DNA of 64,000 bases from Micavibrio sp. UBA2638. Lineage in GTDB: Bacteria > Pseudomonadota > Alphaproteobacteria > Micavibrionales > Micavibrionaceae. The position numbers were made by a program, and so were the translations under genes. Below, in pieces: positions 16,964 to 25,788 of the stretch. Position 1 is the first letter of the stretch, and every line of letters starts with the position of its first letter. The notes under the pieces were generated by a model that worked only from the letters and a program-made list of their open reading frames with translations, was not told the DNA's origin and searched no databases. The stretch covers positions 1-64,000 of the forward strand of contig DENS01000013.1 in assembly GCA_002359735.1 (NCBI GenBank), in the 5' to 3' direction.

Positions 16964-17920
16964 ATGAAAACATTACTATTCCCCATATTCTATCCCCGCT
17001 TGGCGGTTTTTGTGGCGGCAATCGTATTTTATTTCTTTTTTGTCTCTGGTGCCAAAGCCGTTGAGCTCAAGCGTAGCGCACTAATCGAAGGGCCGACCAT
17101 TACACTTGGTGATATTTTTTACGATTTACCAGAAAATGCCGAAAGAGTTCTAGGCCCTGCCCCACGTCCCGGAAATGATATGGTTTTGAATGCCCGCACT
17201 TTGATGCGCATTGCCGTCGCCTTAAACCTGAACTGGCGCCCGGCCAGCAGCAGCGAGCATATCGTTCTACAACGTTCCGCTACTTTAATCAGTGAAGACG
17301 AGATTGAAAAACGCCTAATTGCAGACATTCGTGAACAAGGCTATCTGGGAGAATTTGAATTAGAGCTCCCTGCACAGACAGCAGAAATTATTTTGCCTGC
17401 CGATCAGCCAGCAAATTTTGAAATCAGCGACCTGGACATCGACAGTAAAAACGACCGCTTTAATGCCATTATCTATGCACCCTCAAAGATGTCTCCGATG
17501 CAAACGCTGCGGATATCCGGGGCAATGTATCCGGTGGTTAAGGTGCCCGTACTGAAAAGCACCATGCGCAACGGCACGATCATTCGTGACAATGACCTAG
17601 ACTACATCACGATCCGTGCGAAAGAACTTAACCACGACGCCATCCTAAAAGCTGACAACTTGATTGGCATGACACCGCGTCGCATGGCCTTTAACGGTAA
17701 ACCCCTAACCGACACTGACATCGAAGCCCCCAAAATCGTAGAACGCGGCCAAAGCATCACCATGACATTTTCAAATGGAATGATTGAATTAACCGCGATG
17801 GGCAAGGCTCTGGAAAGCGGCGCCAAGGGAGATGTGATTCGCGTTGTAAACACCAATTCCAGTAAAAACCTTCAGGCCATTGTCAGCGGAGAACAGCAGG
17901 TAAAAGTACAAAGTTTTTAA
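16964..17920 (+). CDS. flgA: P-ring assembly chaperone FlgA
   Basis: FlgA is a periplasmic chaperone for P-ring assembly. The 318-residue protein has an N-terminal signal (hydrophobic about 13-29, ending near AKA) and the SAF-type C-terminal region with VPVLKSTMRNGTIIRDNDL and RAKELNHDAILKADNLIGMTPRR (about 187-232), then a GDVIRVVNTNSSKNLQAIVSG-like end typical of FlgA. AGGAG lies upstream of the ATG. It sits between flgG and flgH. Confidence 0.93.
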   Translation: MKTLLFPIFYPRLAVFVAAIVFYFFFVSGAKAVELKRSALIEGPTITLGDIFYDLPENAERVLGPAPRPGNDMVLNARTLMRIAVALNLNWRPASSSEHIVLQRSATLISEDEIEKRLIADIREQGYLGEFELELPAQTAEIILPADQPANFEISDLDIDSKNDRFNAIIYAPSKMSPMQTLRISGAMYPVVKVPVLKSTMRNGTIIRDNDLDYITIRAKELNHDAILKADNLIGMTPRRMAFNGKPLTDTDIEAPKIVERGQSITMTFSNGMIELTAMGKALESGAKGDVIRVVNTNSSKNLQAIVSGEQQVKVQSF

Positions 17921-17980
17921 CCCTATCAACACAATAAACAAAAAGCCACAAACAACACATAAAAGGCGAGGTAAAGTACA

Positions 17981-18730
17981 ATGAAAAAGCAACTGAAAAA
18001 CATGACATTAACCATCTTGGCCGGAACAATGCTCAGCGCATGCGGCGCCGCCGATCGAATTGCCAGCATTGGCGCGCCCCCTGAGATGTCAAAAATAACA
18101 AATCCGACGACGGATAAAGATTATGAGCCCATTAGCCTGCCAATGCCCGCGCCGAAACAAACGACAACCCAGAAGAATTCACTTTGGGCATCAGACCGCC
18201 AAACTTTCTTTAAGGATCAACGCGCAAAAGATGTCGGCGATATTATTACCGTCTTAATCGACATCAAAGATGAAGCCACAGTCGACAACAAAACCGAACG
18301 CACCAGAAACTCTAGCGAAAGTGCCGGGCTGAATTCATTATTAGGCTATGAGCAAGCGCTTGATCGGGTTTTACCTGAGGCCATTAATAATGCTTCACTG
18401 GTTGACGGAAATGCCGATTCCAATTTCGCAGGTGAAGGCAGTGTTGAACGAGAAGAGGACATTACGGTCAAACTGGCTGCCTTGATCACACAAATTTTGC
18501 CGAATGGTAATATGGCCATCCACGGCAGACAGGAAGTCCTGGTGAACTTTGAAAAGCGCATTTTACAAATCAATGGCGTTATCCGTCCTGAAGATATATC
18601 GACAGAAAATACGGTCGGGTATGACCATATTGCCGAAGCCCGTATCGTATATGGCGGAGAAGGCCAAATCAGCGACGTACAACAGCCAAGATACGGTCAA
18701 CAACTATACGACATTATCTTCCCATTCTAA
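17981..18730 (+). CDS. flgH: Flagellar L-ring lipoprotein FlgH
   Basis: FlgH forms the outer-membrane L ring. The 249-residue precursor has a lipoprotein signal with lipobox LSAC (Cys 21). The mature part contains the family stretches SLWASDRQTFFKDQRAKDVGDIITV (about 67-91), IHGRQEVLVN and GVIRPEDISTENTV. It is the last gene of the operon and is followed by a strong terminator at 18824-18873. Confidence 0.96.
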   Translation: MKKQLKNMTLTILAGTMLSACGAADRIASIGAPPEMSKITNPTTDKDYEPISLPMPAPKQTTTQKNSLWASDRQTFFKDQRAKDVGDIITVLIDIKDEATVDNKTERTRNSSESAGLNSLLGYEQALDRVLPEAINNASLVDGNADSNFAGEGSVEREEDITVKLAALITQILPNGNMAIHGRQEVLVNFEKRILQINGVIRPEDISTENTVGYDHIAEARIVYGGEGQISDVQQPRYGQQLYDIIFPF

Positions 18731-18823
18731 AAAAATACTGGCTAGCGCAGACAATGAGCCTATGTAGCGCCTGAAACCCTGCATACCTGCGCCAGCCTAG
18801 ATCTTTACCCGCCAACTCTATGC

Positions 18824-18873
18824 GGCCGGTCGCTCCCCACCCCTTTTATGATGAGCGCCGGCCCCTTTTTTTT
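18824..18873 (+). terminator. Intrinsic terminator after flgH
   Basis: GGCCGG-T-CGCTC pairs with GAGCG-CCGGCC (11 base pairs with one bulged T, about 17-base loop), followed by CC and eight T residues at 18866-18873. It lies about 95 bases past the flgH stop. Apart from this and the dksA terminator I see nothing in 18731-19050. Confidence 0.85.
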
Positions 18874-18991
18874 ATACGACGCTGTACAGTAGTTTCCGGG
18901 CGGGATAAATTTTTTGCCGGTACAGATAGCCAATTGCAAGACTCTATTCGGACAGACTGAGCCGATAACCATTGCCCCCCCACACAGAGAT

Positions 18992-19020
18992 AAAAAAACC
19001 GGCACCAAACGGGCCGGTTT
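18992..19020 (-). terminator. Intrinsic terminator after dksA
   Basis: Stem AAACCGGC / GCCGGTTT (18996-19003 and 19013-19020) with a 9-base loop, followed on the minus strand by a run of T (18998-18992). It lies 31 bases past the dksA stop. Confidence 0.8.
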
Positions 19021-19050
19021 CTTTAATGTTACACGTTCTGCCGAAAAGGG

Positions 19051-19485
19051 TTAGTCTTCCCTATGGGTTTTTTCCATACGCTCATGACGCTCTTGAGCCT
19101 CCAATGACAATGTAGCAATCGGGCGAGCCTTCAAACGGGCGATAGAAATTGGTTCCCCGGTTTCTTCACAATAGCCATATTCATCGTCATTTATGCGTTC
19201 AATCGCTTTATTAATTTTGCTGATCAACTTACGTTCACGGTCACGTGTGCGCAACTCCAGCGCATGATCGGTTTCCGCGGAAGCGCGGTCAGCAAGGTCT
19301 GGCTTCTGCAGCTCGGTGCTTTGAAGCGTATTGGCAATTGTTTCCTGAGATTCATTTAAAAGTTCTTTACGCCATGCAATCAATTGCTGACGAAAATATT
19401 CGAGCATAACAGGGTTCATAAAATCCCCTTTGTCATTCTCTGGTTCATAATCTGGCGGTACGATTACGCTGCTTGCCTGAGTCAT
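19051..19485 (-). CDS. dksA: DksA/TraR-family RNA polymerase regulator, cysteine-poor type
   Basis: DksA binds the RNA polymerase secondary channel and works with ppGpp. The 144-residue protein has the coiled-coil domain (about 30-105) with conserved DLADRASAE (about 62-70) near the tip, and a C-terminal region YGYCEETGEPISIARLKARP (about 113-132). Of the four zinc-binding cysteines only one remains; the others are Thr, Ser and Ala. This cysteine-poor form is common in alphaproteobacteria. Location next to fliX and flgI is also seen in related genomes. A clear ribosome site (AGGGAAT) precedes the ATG. Confidence 0.88.
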   Translation of the reverse strand: MTQASSVIVPPDYEPENDKGDFMNPVMLEYFRQQLIAWRKELLNESQETIANTLQSTELQKPDLADRASAETDHALELRTRDRERKLISKINKAIERINDDEYGYCEETGEPISIARLKARPIATLSLEAQERHERMEKTHRED

Positions 19486-19608
19486 AATGCTTAATTCCCT
19501 AAATTCTACTCGGTTTTTACAAGGCTAGGACTATAATCAATGAAAGGGGTGAAAACAAGCATAATTGTTATTGCAGCTGTTCAAATGGTGACGCAGTAAT
19601 AAGCTGAT

Positions 19609-20052
19609 CTAGACTTGTTTTTGACGATCCATCGCTACACGCATTTTTGCCAGCTCCACCTGAGCGCGCAAATCAATTTCATCCATAATAGCCGTAAGGG
19701 CCGGGTCTGTGATTTTTTCACGGTGTGATGCCACAACATCAGCAATATCAATCATGTGCCCCACCGTTAAGGATCCATTCAACATCGCCATACGAACTTT
19801 TTCCAGTTCATCCAGCACCCCCATTGAACGCTGGCGCATGCGTTTTTTTGCAGCCTTGGCAGTTGGATCTTCCACCGCCTGTGCCGCCAGCAACGAATCA
19901 ACCTTTGCAATTGAGCTTGTGGTGCTGGCAGGGGCTGCAGAACCAGCCTGCGAAGATACAAAATCGCCAAAACTCTCGTCGCCGGAGCCAACTTTGTCTT
20001 TTTTATTTGTCTTTGATGGGCCGCTTGTTTTGCCCGGACCTTGAATTTTCAT
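19609..20052 (-). CDS. fliX: Class II flagellar assembly regulator FliX
   Basis: FliX senses early basal-body assembly and controls FlbD, the sigma-54 activator, in Caulobacter. The 147-residue protein has a low-complexity N-terminus with the MKIQGPGKTSG start typical of FliX and a conserved helical C-terminal half including VLDELEKVRMAMLNGSLT (about 80-97) and MDEIDLRAQVELAK. It is divergent from flgI. AAGGAA precedes the ATG. FlbD is encoded at 41,292, so both partners are in the window. Confidence 0.9.
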   Translation of the reverse strand: MKIQGPGKTSGPSKTNKKDKVGSGDESFGDFVSSQAGSAAPASTTSSIAKVDSLLAAQAVEDPTAKAAKKRMRQRSMGVLDELEKVRMAMLNGSLTVGHMIDIADVVASHREKITDPALTAIMDEIDLRAQVELAKMRVAMDRQKQV

Positions 20053-20234
20053 TGTTAATCACGTTCCTTGTGTAGAACCATTCCACATCTTCCAGTTTAT
20101 TATAACACAGCCTGTCATGAAAAGAGGAAAGATTTGCCCAGTTACTGAGGGCGCAAACTCCTCCCCGACACCATAACATTACGCACAGATGAAAAATTTT
20201 CATTTAATAACAATATGTTACACAGCGGTGAAAC

Positions 20235-20250
20235 TGGCACAGCATTCGCA
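20235..20250 (+). promoter_or_regulatory. Sigma-54 promoter of the flgI operon
   Basis: TGGCACAGCATTCGCA differs from the consensus at two positions and keeps GG-N10-GC. Transcription would start near 20262, 32 bases before the flgI ATG. The remainder of the 241-base fliX/flgI gap shows no gene. Confidence 0.78.
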
Positions 20251-20293
20251 TAGATAGTGTTGAAAAAAATAACAAACGCAAAACAGGCATAAA

Positions 20294-21556
20294 ATGACAA
20301 AACGCGTAGATAATATGAAAGCAATTCAAGCCACGAGCCTAAATACCCAAATGGCACGGCATGACCGATCACTAGTGCGCAATAATCCGTTGCTTTTTCA
20401 GGCAACGACAAAGAGAAACACTCCCTCCTCTCGTAAAATTATAAGCCTGCTGGTGGTCGGCATATTTTTCCTTTCTGGCATTATCGCACCCAACCAAAAT
20501 GCCTATGCCAAAACATCCCGTATAAAAGACATCGTCGATATAGAAGGTGTTCGGGAAAACCAGTTGATCGGTTACGGTCTTGTTGTTGGCCTAAACGGAA
20601 CCGGCGATAGCCTGAGGAACTCACCGTTTACAGAGCGCTCGCTCGTTGCGATGCTTGAGCGCATGGGGGTCAATGTTCGCGACCAAAACATGAACACAGG
20701 CAATGTGGCCGCCGTAATGGTAACCGCTACCCTGCCCCCATTTACAAATCAAGGCGCGCGCATTGATATTCATGTTTCCGCATTGGGCGATGCGACAGAT
20801 TTACGCGGTGGAAATTTGTTGGTTACGCCGCTTATGGCCGCTGATGGTGAAGTTTACGCCGTAGCCCAAGGGCCGGTCAGTGTTGCCGGATTTTCTATAC
20901 AGGGCGACGCCACAACAGTTACACAAAACATTCCGACCTCGGGTACGATTGCGTCCGGTGCAATCGTTGAGCGCGAAATCGACTTTACTCTGGCTGAATT
21001 ACAGCAAATTCGCCTATCGTTAAAAAACCCCGATTTCACAACAGCCCGACGCATTGCACAGGCCGTAAACGGCTTCACCTCATCCAGCATTGCAACGGCA
21101 CAGAACTCTGCAAGCGTCCTTTTGAAGCGCCCGAACAATTATGATGGGTCGATTGTTGATTTAATCACGGACATCGAACAGCTTCCCGTTCAACCGGATC
21201 AGCCTGCCCGTGTAGTAATCAGCGAAAACACAGGCGTCATTGTCATCGGCGCGGATGTCCGCATCAGCCCCGTGGCCATAGCGCAAAGCAACCTGACCAT
21301 AAAAATTACCGAGACACCGCAAGTATCACAAGCCAATCCGTTTGCAGAAAATGGAGAAACTGTAGTGGTACCCCGCACCGACCTGGATATTAATCAAGGC
21401 GACCAAGTAAAACTTTCCACATTAGACACCGGCGTTACCTTGCAAGATTTGGTGACAGGATTAAACAGCCTGGGCATGCAGCCACGTGACATCATCACGA
21501 TTTTGCAAGCCATCAAAGCCGCCGGGGCCCTACAAGCAGACATTGAGGTGATCTAA
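20294..21556 (+). CDS. flgI: Flagellar P-ring protein FlgI
   Basis: FlgI forms the periplasmic P ring. The 420-residue protein carries a hydrophobic signal segment (about 50-68, cleavage near AYA) preceded by an unusually long basic N-terminus of about 48 residues; a later ATG (20315) or other start would shorten this. The mature part has RIKDIVDIEGVRENQLIGYGLVVGLNGTGD at its beginning, the FlgI signature region, and ends with LGMQPRDIITILQAIKAAGALQADIEVI. The stop overlaps the flgJ start as TAATG. Confidence 0.95.
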   Translation: MTKRVDNMKAIQATSLNTQMARHDRSLVRNNPLLFQATTKRNTPSSRKIISLLVVGIFFLSGIIAPNQNAYAKTSRIKDIVDIEGVRENQLIGYGLVVGLNGTGDSLRNSPFTERSLVAMLERMGVNVRDQNMNTGNVAAVMVTATLPPFTNQGARIDIHVSALGDATDLRGGNLLVTPLMAADGEVYAVAQGPVSVAGFSIQGDATTVTQNIPTSGTIASGAIVEREIDFTLAELQQIRLSLKNPDFTTARRIAQAVNGFTSSSIATAQNSASVLLKRPNNYDGSIVDLITDIEQLPVQPDQPARVVISENTGVIVIGADVRISPVAIAQSNLTIKITETPQVSQANPFAENGETVVVPRTDLDINQGDQVKLSTLDTGVTLQDLVTGLNSLGMQPRDIITILQAIKAAGALQADIEVI

Positions 21557-21885
21557 TGAGCATGGACATGTCACAAGACACAACCATTGCCTTAATGCGG
21601 GCCACGCAAGGAAACGGCACAGATGTTGCAAAGAAAATAAACAACGCCAGACAACTGGAAAAAATTGCCAGTGCCGCGGAGGAGTTTGAAGCAGTCTTCA
21701 TCTCGGAAATGATGAAGCCAATGTTCGAAGGAATAAGCACCGAAGCCCCCTTTGGCGGAGGTAAGGGAGAAGAAATTTTCAGGAGCATGCTGCTTCAAGA
21801 GTACGGAAAAACGATGGCTAAAAACAACAGTATAGGCATTGCCGACTCAGTAAAAAGAGAATTAATCAAATCACAGGAGCAATAA
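21556..21885 (+). CDS. flgJ: FlgJ-type rod-binding protein (no muramidase domain)
   Basis: The 109-residue protein matches only the N-terminal rod-binding half of enterobacterial FlgJ: EFEAVFISEMMKPMF (about 43-57) and GGGKGEEIFRSMLLQEYGKTMA (about 67-88). The peptidoglycan hydrolase half is absent, as usual in alphaproteobacteria, so another enzyme must open the cell wall for the rod. Translationally coupled to flgI by a TAATG overlap. Confidence 0.9.
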   Translation: MSMDMSQDTTIALMRATQGNGTDVAKKINNARQLEKIASAAEEFEAVFISEMMKPMFEGISTEAPFGGGKGEEIFRSMLLQEYGKTMAKNNSIGIADSVKRELIKSQEQ

Positions 21886-21886
21886 A

Positions 21887-22360
21887 ATGAAGACACCCAG
21901 TATACAACACGGCCAAGCCATCAGTGAGCAACAATTACTGCCAGCCGATGCCCATATTGCCCTGAAAGCGATGATCAAGACGACAGAAAATCTGGTCGAA
22001 TTTTCAAACCGTGAAGCACAGGCGCTGGCCAAAAACGATGTTTTGAACTTCGCCATTATGCAAGATGAAAAGACAGTTTTGACAGAACGTTATGTCGGGT
22101 TATCACAGGAATTCCGCACGCGCCTTAATGAGTTCCGAAGCGCAGACCCGGGCTTGCTAGATCGTCTAGAAAAACTTCAAATCGAACTTGGCGAAAATGC
22201 AAAACATAACAATGCGATCATTGACCGCATGCAAAAGAAATCCGAGAAGAAGGCAAAAAATGCCCTCTTGGAAGCTCAGGAAATCGGACAAAATCATAAA
22301 ATCGATTTCCTGAACGAGGCCTTAACGCCACTAAACGACGAACAAACAGCGGGAGTGTAA
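21887..22360 (+). CDS. FlgN-like flagellar chaperone, first copy
   Basis: The 157-residue helical protein resembles FlgN-type export chaperones: an N-terminal helix with MIKTTENLVEFSNREAQAL, a LERLEKLQ-like middle (about 88-93) and an IDRMQKK segment (about 113-119). The neighbouring gene encodes a protein aligning over about 90 residues, so the pair are tandem paralogues. One is probably the chaperone for hook-associated proteins, which are themselves not in the window. AGGAG precedes the ATG, two bases after flgJ. Confidence 0.6.
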   Translation: MKTPSIQHGQAISEQQLLPADAHIALKAMIKTTENLVEFSNREAQALAKNDVLNFAIMQDEKTVLTERYVGLSQEFRTRLNEFRSADPGLLDRLEKLQIELGENAKHNNAIIDRMQKKSEKKAKNALLEAQEIGQNHKIDFLNEALTPLNDEQTAGV

Positions 22361-22364
22361 TACA

Positions 22365-22886
22365 ATGAACAACGCCTATAACAACGAACAAAACCAACAT
22401 AATCCAGCAACGGCCAGTTCGACTAAAAGCGCCTTCAAATTATCAAACAATCCCAAAAAGGCGATGCAGGAAATGATGGATACAATTGATGAGTTGCGCT
22501 TCGTTTATGAACAGGAAACAAGCGCCCTGTTAAAGTCAGACGCCAAGACCTTCCTGTCGCTGCAAGACAACAAGATCAATTACGCCCGTAATTATCAAAG
22601 AGGCATTGAACAAATGTTGGCACGTAAAGAGGAGATGAAAAATGTAGATCCTGAAATTCGGACCAAACTTCAGGATATGCAAGCTGATTTTTCTCAGCTG
22701 GCCCGTAAAAACATGGCGGCCCTGGAGCGTATGCAAAAGGCAATGGACCGTTTTGGTGGAACGCTGCGCGAAGCTGCCAAGGATGCCGTCAAAAAAGAAC
22801 GTGCCACAAGTTATACCTCTAACGGATCTATGGCCATTGATGATGTCAAACAGATCTCAACAGGTAGCATCAGTGAAACCGCATAA
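22365..22886 (+). CDS. FlgN-like flagellar chaperone, second copy
   Basis: This 173-residue protein aligns with the previous one over the helical core: AMQEMMDTIDELRFVYEQET against ALKAMIKTTENLVEFSNREA, and MAALERMQKAM against NAIIDRMQKKS. It has a Gln/Asn-rich N-terminus and a basic C-terminus that the first copy lacks. Four bases separate the two genes and GGGAG precedes its ATG. Two adjacent FlgN-like genes suggest two clients or a heterodimer; neither is proved. Confidence 0.6.
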   Translation: MNNAYNNEQNQHNPATASSTKSAFKLSNNPKKAMQEMMDTIDELRFVYEQETSALLKSDAKTFLSLQDNKINYARNYQRGIEQMLARKEEMKNVDPEIRTKLQDMQADFSQLARKNMAALERMQKAMDRFGGTLREAAKDAVKKERATSYTSNGSMAIDDVKQISTGSISETA

Positions 22887-22936
22887 GAAAAGGTTCTAAT
22901 TAGCGATACATCGATATAGCAAAGAAAGACAAAGCC

Positions 22937-24637
22937 ATGAGCATCGAAACATTCTACACAGCGCAGACAAGCCAGAACAGCGCAGCAGGCGGCCGTATTC
23001 AAGCGAACTCCGCAGCCAAGTCAGGTGCACAAGCTGGTAATTTGCCAAACAGTGAACTTGGTTTTTTCGATATGTTCCTGCAAACCGCGGCTTTGGCACT
23101 GGAAGCACAAAAAAACAAATCATCCAATACCAATGCTAAAAACGGCGGTTACTCCAATGCCATTATGGACACGCCACTGGACGATATTCCGGAAAACTCG
23201 CCGCTGGCCAAACTTTTAGATGCCTTGTCCGTTAGTGAAAGCGTCGAAGAGGAACTTGTCAAACTAGATAATCCGACAATTGGTGATGTCATTGCTCTTA
23301 GCCAGAAAACACTGGAACAGGCCCCCCTGCCCGAAACACAAATCAGTGCTGATTCCGGCATCGATGCTGAATCTGAAAGCCAGACAGGCATTGATGTCAC
23401 TGCTATTATAGAAGACGAGCGTCCCGAAAGCGCCGCGCCAGACATTCTAAAAAGCGCCTTTCTGATTGATGACGAAAAGAACCGCCCAGCCCTTAATAAT
23501 CTGGCGCGCATTCTTAAAAGCATCGAAAAATTAATGAAAGACGGTGATGCCGGTTTAATTGCAACGGATCTATCACCACAACAAATCACCGATTTACAAG
23601 AAAAAGTAGAAAGCCTGTTAACCAAAATTGAAGGCCAATTAGAGGCTGAAGCGAACAATACAGAGGCAACAGAGGACAATGCGGAAAATTTTGCCGGTTT
23701 GGTTTTAGGTTTGATCCGTTTATTGCCGCCACAGGCAAAACCTGATTTTGCGCTCACAGGTAAGGCCGTTATCCTTGGGGATGCCAATCAAAATACAGCA
23801 CCGCAAACAATTGGCACTAAAGACCTGGCCACGCAACTTAATAACATCATCAGCGGCAGTGATGATGCCGCCGAAGGATCATGGAAATTCAGCGATCTTG
23901 GCGATTTTGAAGACTTTGAGAGCTTTTTACAAAATATGAAGAATGAAAAAAGCGGCAAGGGAATCTCCATTGACGGCCTGTTACACAACAAGCATGGTAA
24001 CGACAATCAGGTAAAAGCGCAGGTTGCCCTTACCAGCGTCTTACAAAACTGGCCGCTTGGCAATTCCGGCAGCCTGAATGCTCCGGCCGATTACTCACCA
24101 GAAGCCCAGCAACAAATGGGCGTTGCCAACGGTCAATCTCACTACAATCCACTGAGTGCGATGACATCTGTCGTTACACAGAGCCATGCCTCCAGCCAGC
24201 CGCACCCCGGAACACAATTCGTTGCTGCAACAATGCAAAAAGGAGCCGCATCAGGGGAGGCAAAAAATATCCGTATCCAACTCGACCCACCCGAATTGGG
24301 ACGTGTTGAAATCAAAATGAGCTTTGGAAAAGACAACTCCGTCAAAGCCTTACTGACAGCCGAAAAGCCTGAAACTTTCATGATGCTACAACGTGATGCG
24401 CAACTTTTGGAACGCGCCTTGCAAGACGCTGGTTTAGAGACTGACAGTAGCTCATTGAGTTTTGAGCTCGCACAGGATGGACAGGAGTTTAACCAAGATG
24501 GTCGTCATGATGGATCACGCAATAAAGCCCAGGGGAAAGGTGGCAATGGCGACGGAACAGAAGAAGTTATTGAAACCACGATGACGTGGCAAGTAGACCC
24601 TGAAAGCGGTCACATACGCTACAATATTTTAGCGTAA
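22937..24637 (+). CDS. fliK: Hook-length control protein FliK
   Basis: FliK measures hook length and triggers the FlhB switch. The 566-residue protein has a long, low-complexity N-terminal and middle region and a C-terminal Flg_hook domain (about 445-530) with NIRIQLDPPELGRVEIKM and ALLTAEKPETFMMLQRD, the conserved FliK core. Position just before flgD and flgE is normal. The N-terminal half contains acidic repeats and no recognisable domain. A second FliK-like protein is encoded at 48,634. Confidence 0.9.
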   Translation: MSIETFYTAQTSQNSAAGGRIQANSAAKSGAQAGNLPNSELGFFDMFLQTAALALEAQKNKSSNTNAKNGGYSNAIMDTPLDDIPENSPLAKLLDALSVSESVEEELVKLDNPTIGDVIALSQKTLEQAPLPETQISADSGIDAESESQTGIDVTAIIEDERPESAAPDILKSAFLIDDEKNRPALNNLARILKSIEKLMKDGDAGLIATDLSPQQITDLQEKVESLLTKIEGQLEAEANNTEATEDNAENFAGLVLGLIRLLPPQAKPDFALTGKAVILGDANQNTAPQTIGTKDLATQLNNIISGSDDAAEGSWKFSDLGDFEDFESFLQNMKNEKSGKGISIDGLLHNKHGNDNQVKAQVALTSVLQNWPLGNSGSLNAPADYSPEAQQQMGVANGQSHYNPLSAMTSVVTQSHASSQPHPGTQFVAATMQKGAASGEAKNIRIQLDPPELGRVEIKMSFGKDNSVKALLTAEKPETFMMLQRDAQLLERALQDAGLETDSSSLSFELAQDGQEFNQDGRHDGSRNKAQGKGGNGDGTEEVIETTMTWQVDPESGHIRYNILA

Positions 24638-24662
24638 GAAGATAGGAACAAGGATAAAAACG

Positions 24663-25775
24663 ATGGTATCGGACGTAAGTATATCAACAGCATTACAGCA
24701 GCAGGCCAACACAGCGAATTCAAAAGATAAGCTGGCCGATGACTTTTCACAGTTTCTAACACTGCTGACTGTACAGTTGCAAAATCAGGACCCCCTGTCC
24801 CCTATGGACACAACCGAGTTTACAAACCAGCTGGTTGCCTTTACCGGTGTGGAACAACAAATTAACACCAACCAAAAGCTGGACAGTCTTGTTTCCATGC
24901 AACTGGGCTCATCCTTCAGCGCCGCTCAAAACTATGTCGGCAAAAGCATCAGCTATGTTTCATCGGAGTTTGCCTATACTGGCGAGCCGGCACAACTACG
25001 CTATTCTCTTGCATCCGGCGCAGAATATTCAAAAGTGAACGTCCTCAACGAATTTGGAGACGTTGTATACACAACTGATGCGGCAAAATCTGCTGGCGCT
25101 CATGAATTCACATGGAATGGTGAAACCAACAATGGCCGTCCAGCCGCCCCAGGCACTTACGAAATCGTTGTCGATGCACTAGATGGCGAGGAAAACCCGG
25201 TCAACGCAACAACCGTTGTGACAGGCCGCGTCCAAGGCGTTGAATCCCAAAACGGCAGTATTTACCTACTGGTTGGTGAAAGAGCCGTTTCCCTTGGGAA
25301 TGTTTTAAATACATCCGAAAGTAACCTTGATGCGACAACAAATAACGCTCTGACATCGGCCCTGTCTTATGTAGGTATGGATGTCACCTACATTAACAAC
25401 AGCATCAACCATGACGGGTCAACGCCGACAAATATAATTTACAACCTGGACAAGGAGGCCGACCGCGCCAAACTGATTGTTAAAAATGACGTTGGTCAAA
25501 CCGTATATGTTGGCGATGTAGACACCGATTCTGGCGATAATATCACAACATGGAACGGCAACAAAACCGATGGCTCCCCTTTACCGGCCGGAGAATACAC
25601 CTTCACGATTGATGCCATTGACGAATACGACCAGCGCGTCGGCTACACCTCCCTAAGTGACGGAATTGTTACCGGCGTCGAGTCCATGAATAACAACATT
25701 TACCTGAATATCGGCAGCAAGTCTGTGAAATTAAATAATGTCGTCACAGCCAACCTTCCGTCTTCAGGATCATAA
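24663..25775 (+). CDS. flgD: Hook-cap protein FlgD with duplicated C-terminal module
   Basis: FlgD caps the growing hook. Residues about 25-80 contain the conserved N-terminal region FLTLLTVQLQNQDPLSPMDTTEFTNQ in part. After it, a module of about 128 residues occurs twice (about 88-215 and 232-361): each begins YVG(K/M)..-Y, has a WNG..-G...P.G.Y central hairpin, then (V/I)VTG(R/V)..GVES....IYL..G and ends with L-NV. At 370 residues it is well above the usual 220-250. The two copies differ enough to be an old duplication. It is followed by two hook genes, which may be related. Confidence 0.93.
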   Translation: MVSDVSISTALQQQANTANSKDKLADDFSQFLTLLTVQLQNQDPLSPMDTTEFTNQLVAFTGVEQQINTNQKLDSLVSMQLGSSFSAAQNYVGKSISYVSSEFAYTGEPAQLRYSLASGAEYSKVNVLNEFGDVVYTTDAAKSAGAHEFTWNGETNNGRPAAPGTYEIVVDALDGEENPVNATTVVTGRVQGVESQNGSIYLLVGERAVSLGNVLNTSESNLDATTNNALTSALSYVGMDVTYINNSINHDGSTPTNIIYNLDKEADRAKLIVKNDVGQTVYVGDVDTDSGDNITTWNGNKTDGSPLPAGEYTFTIDAIDEYDQRVGYTSLSDGIVTGVESMNNNIYLNIGSKSVKLNNVVTANLPSSGS

Positions 25776-25788
25776 GAGGTAAATAGAG

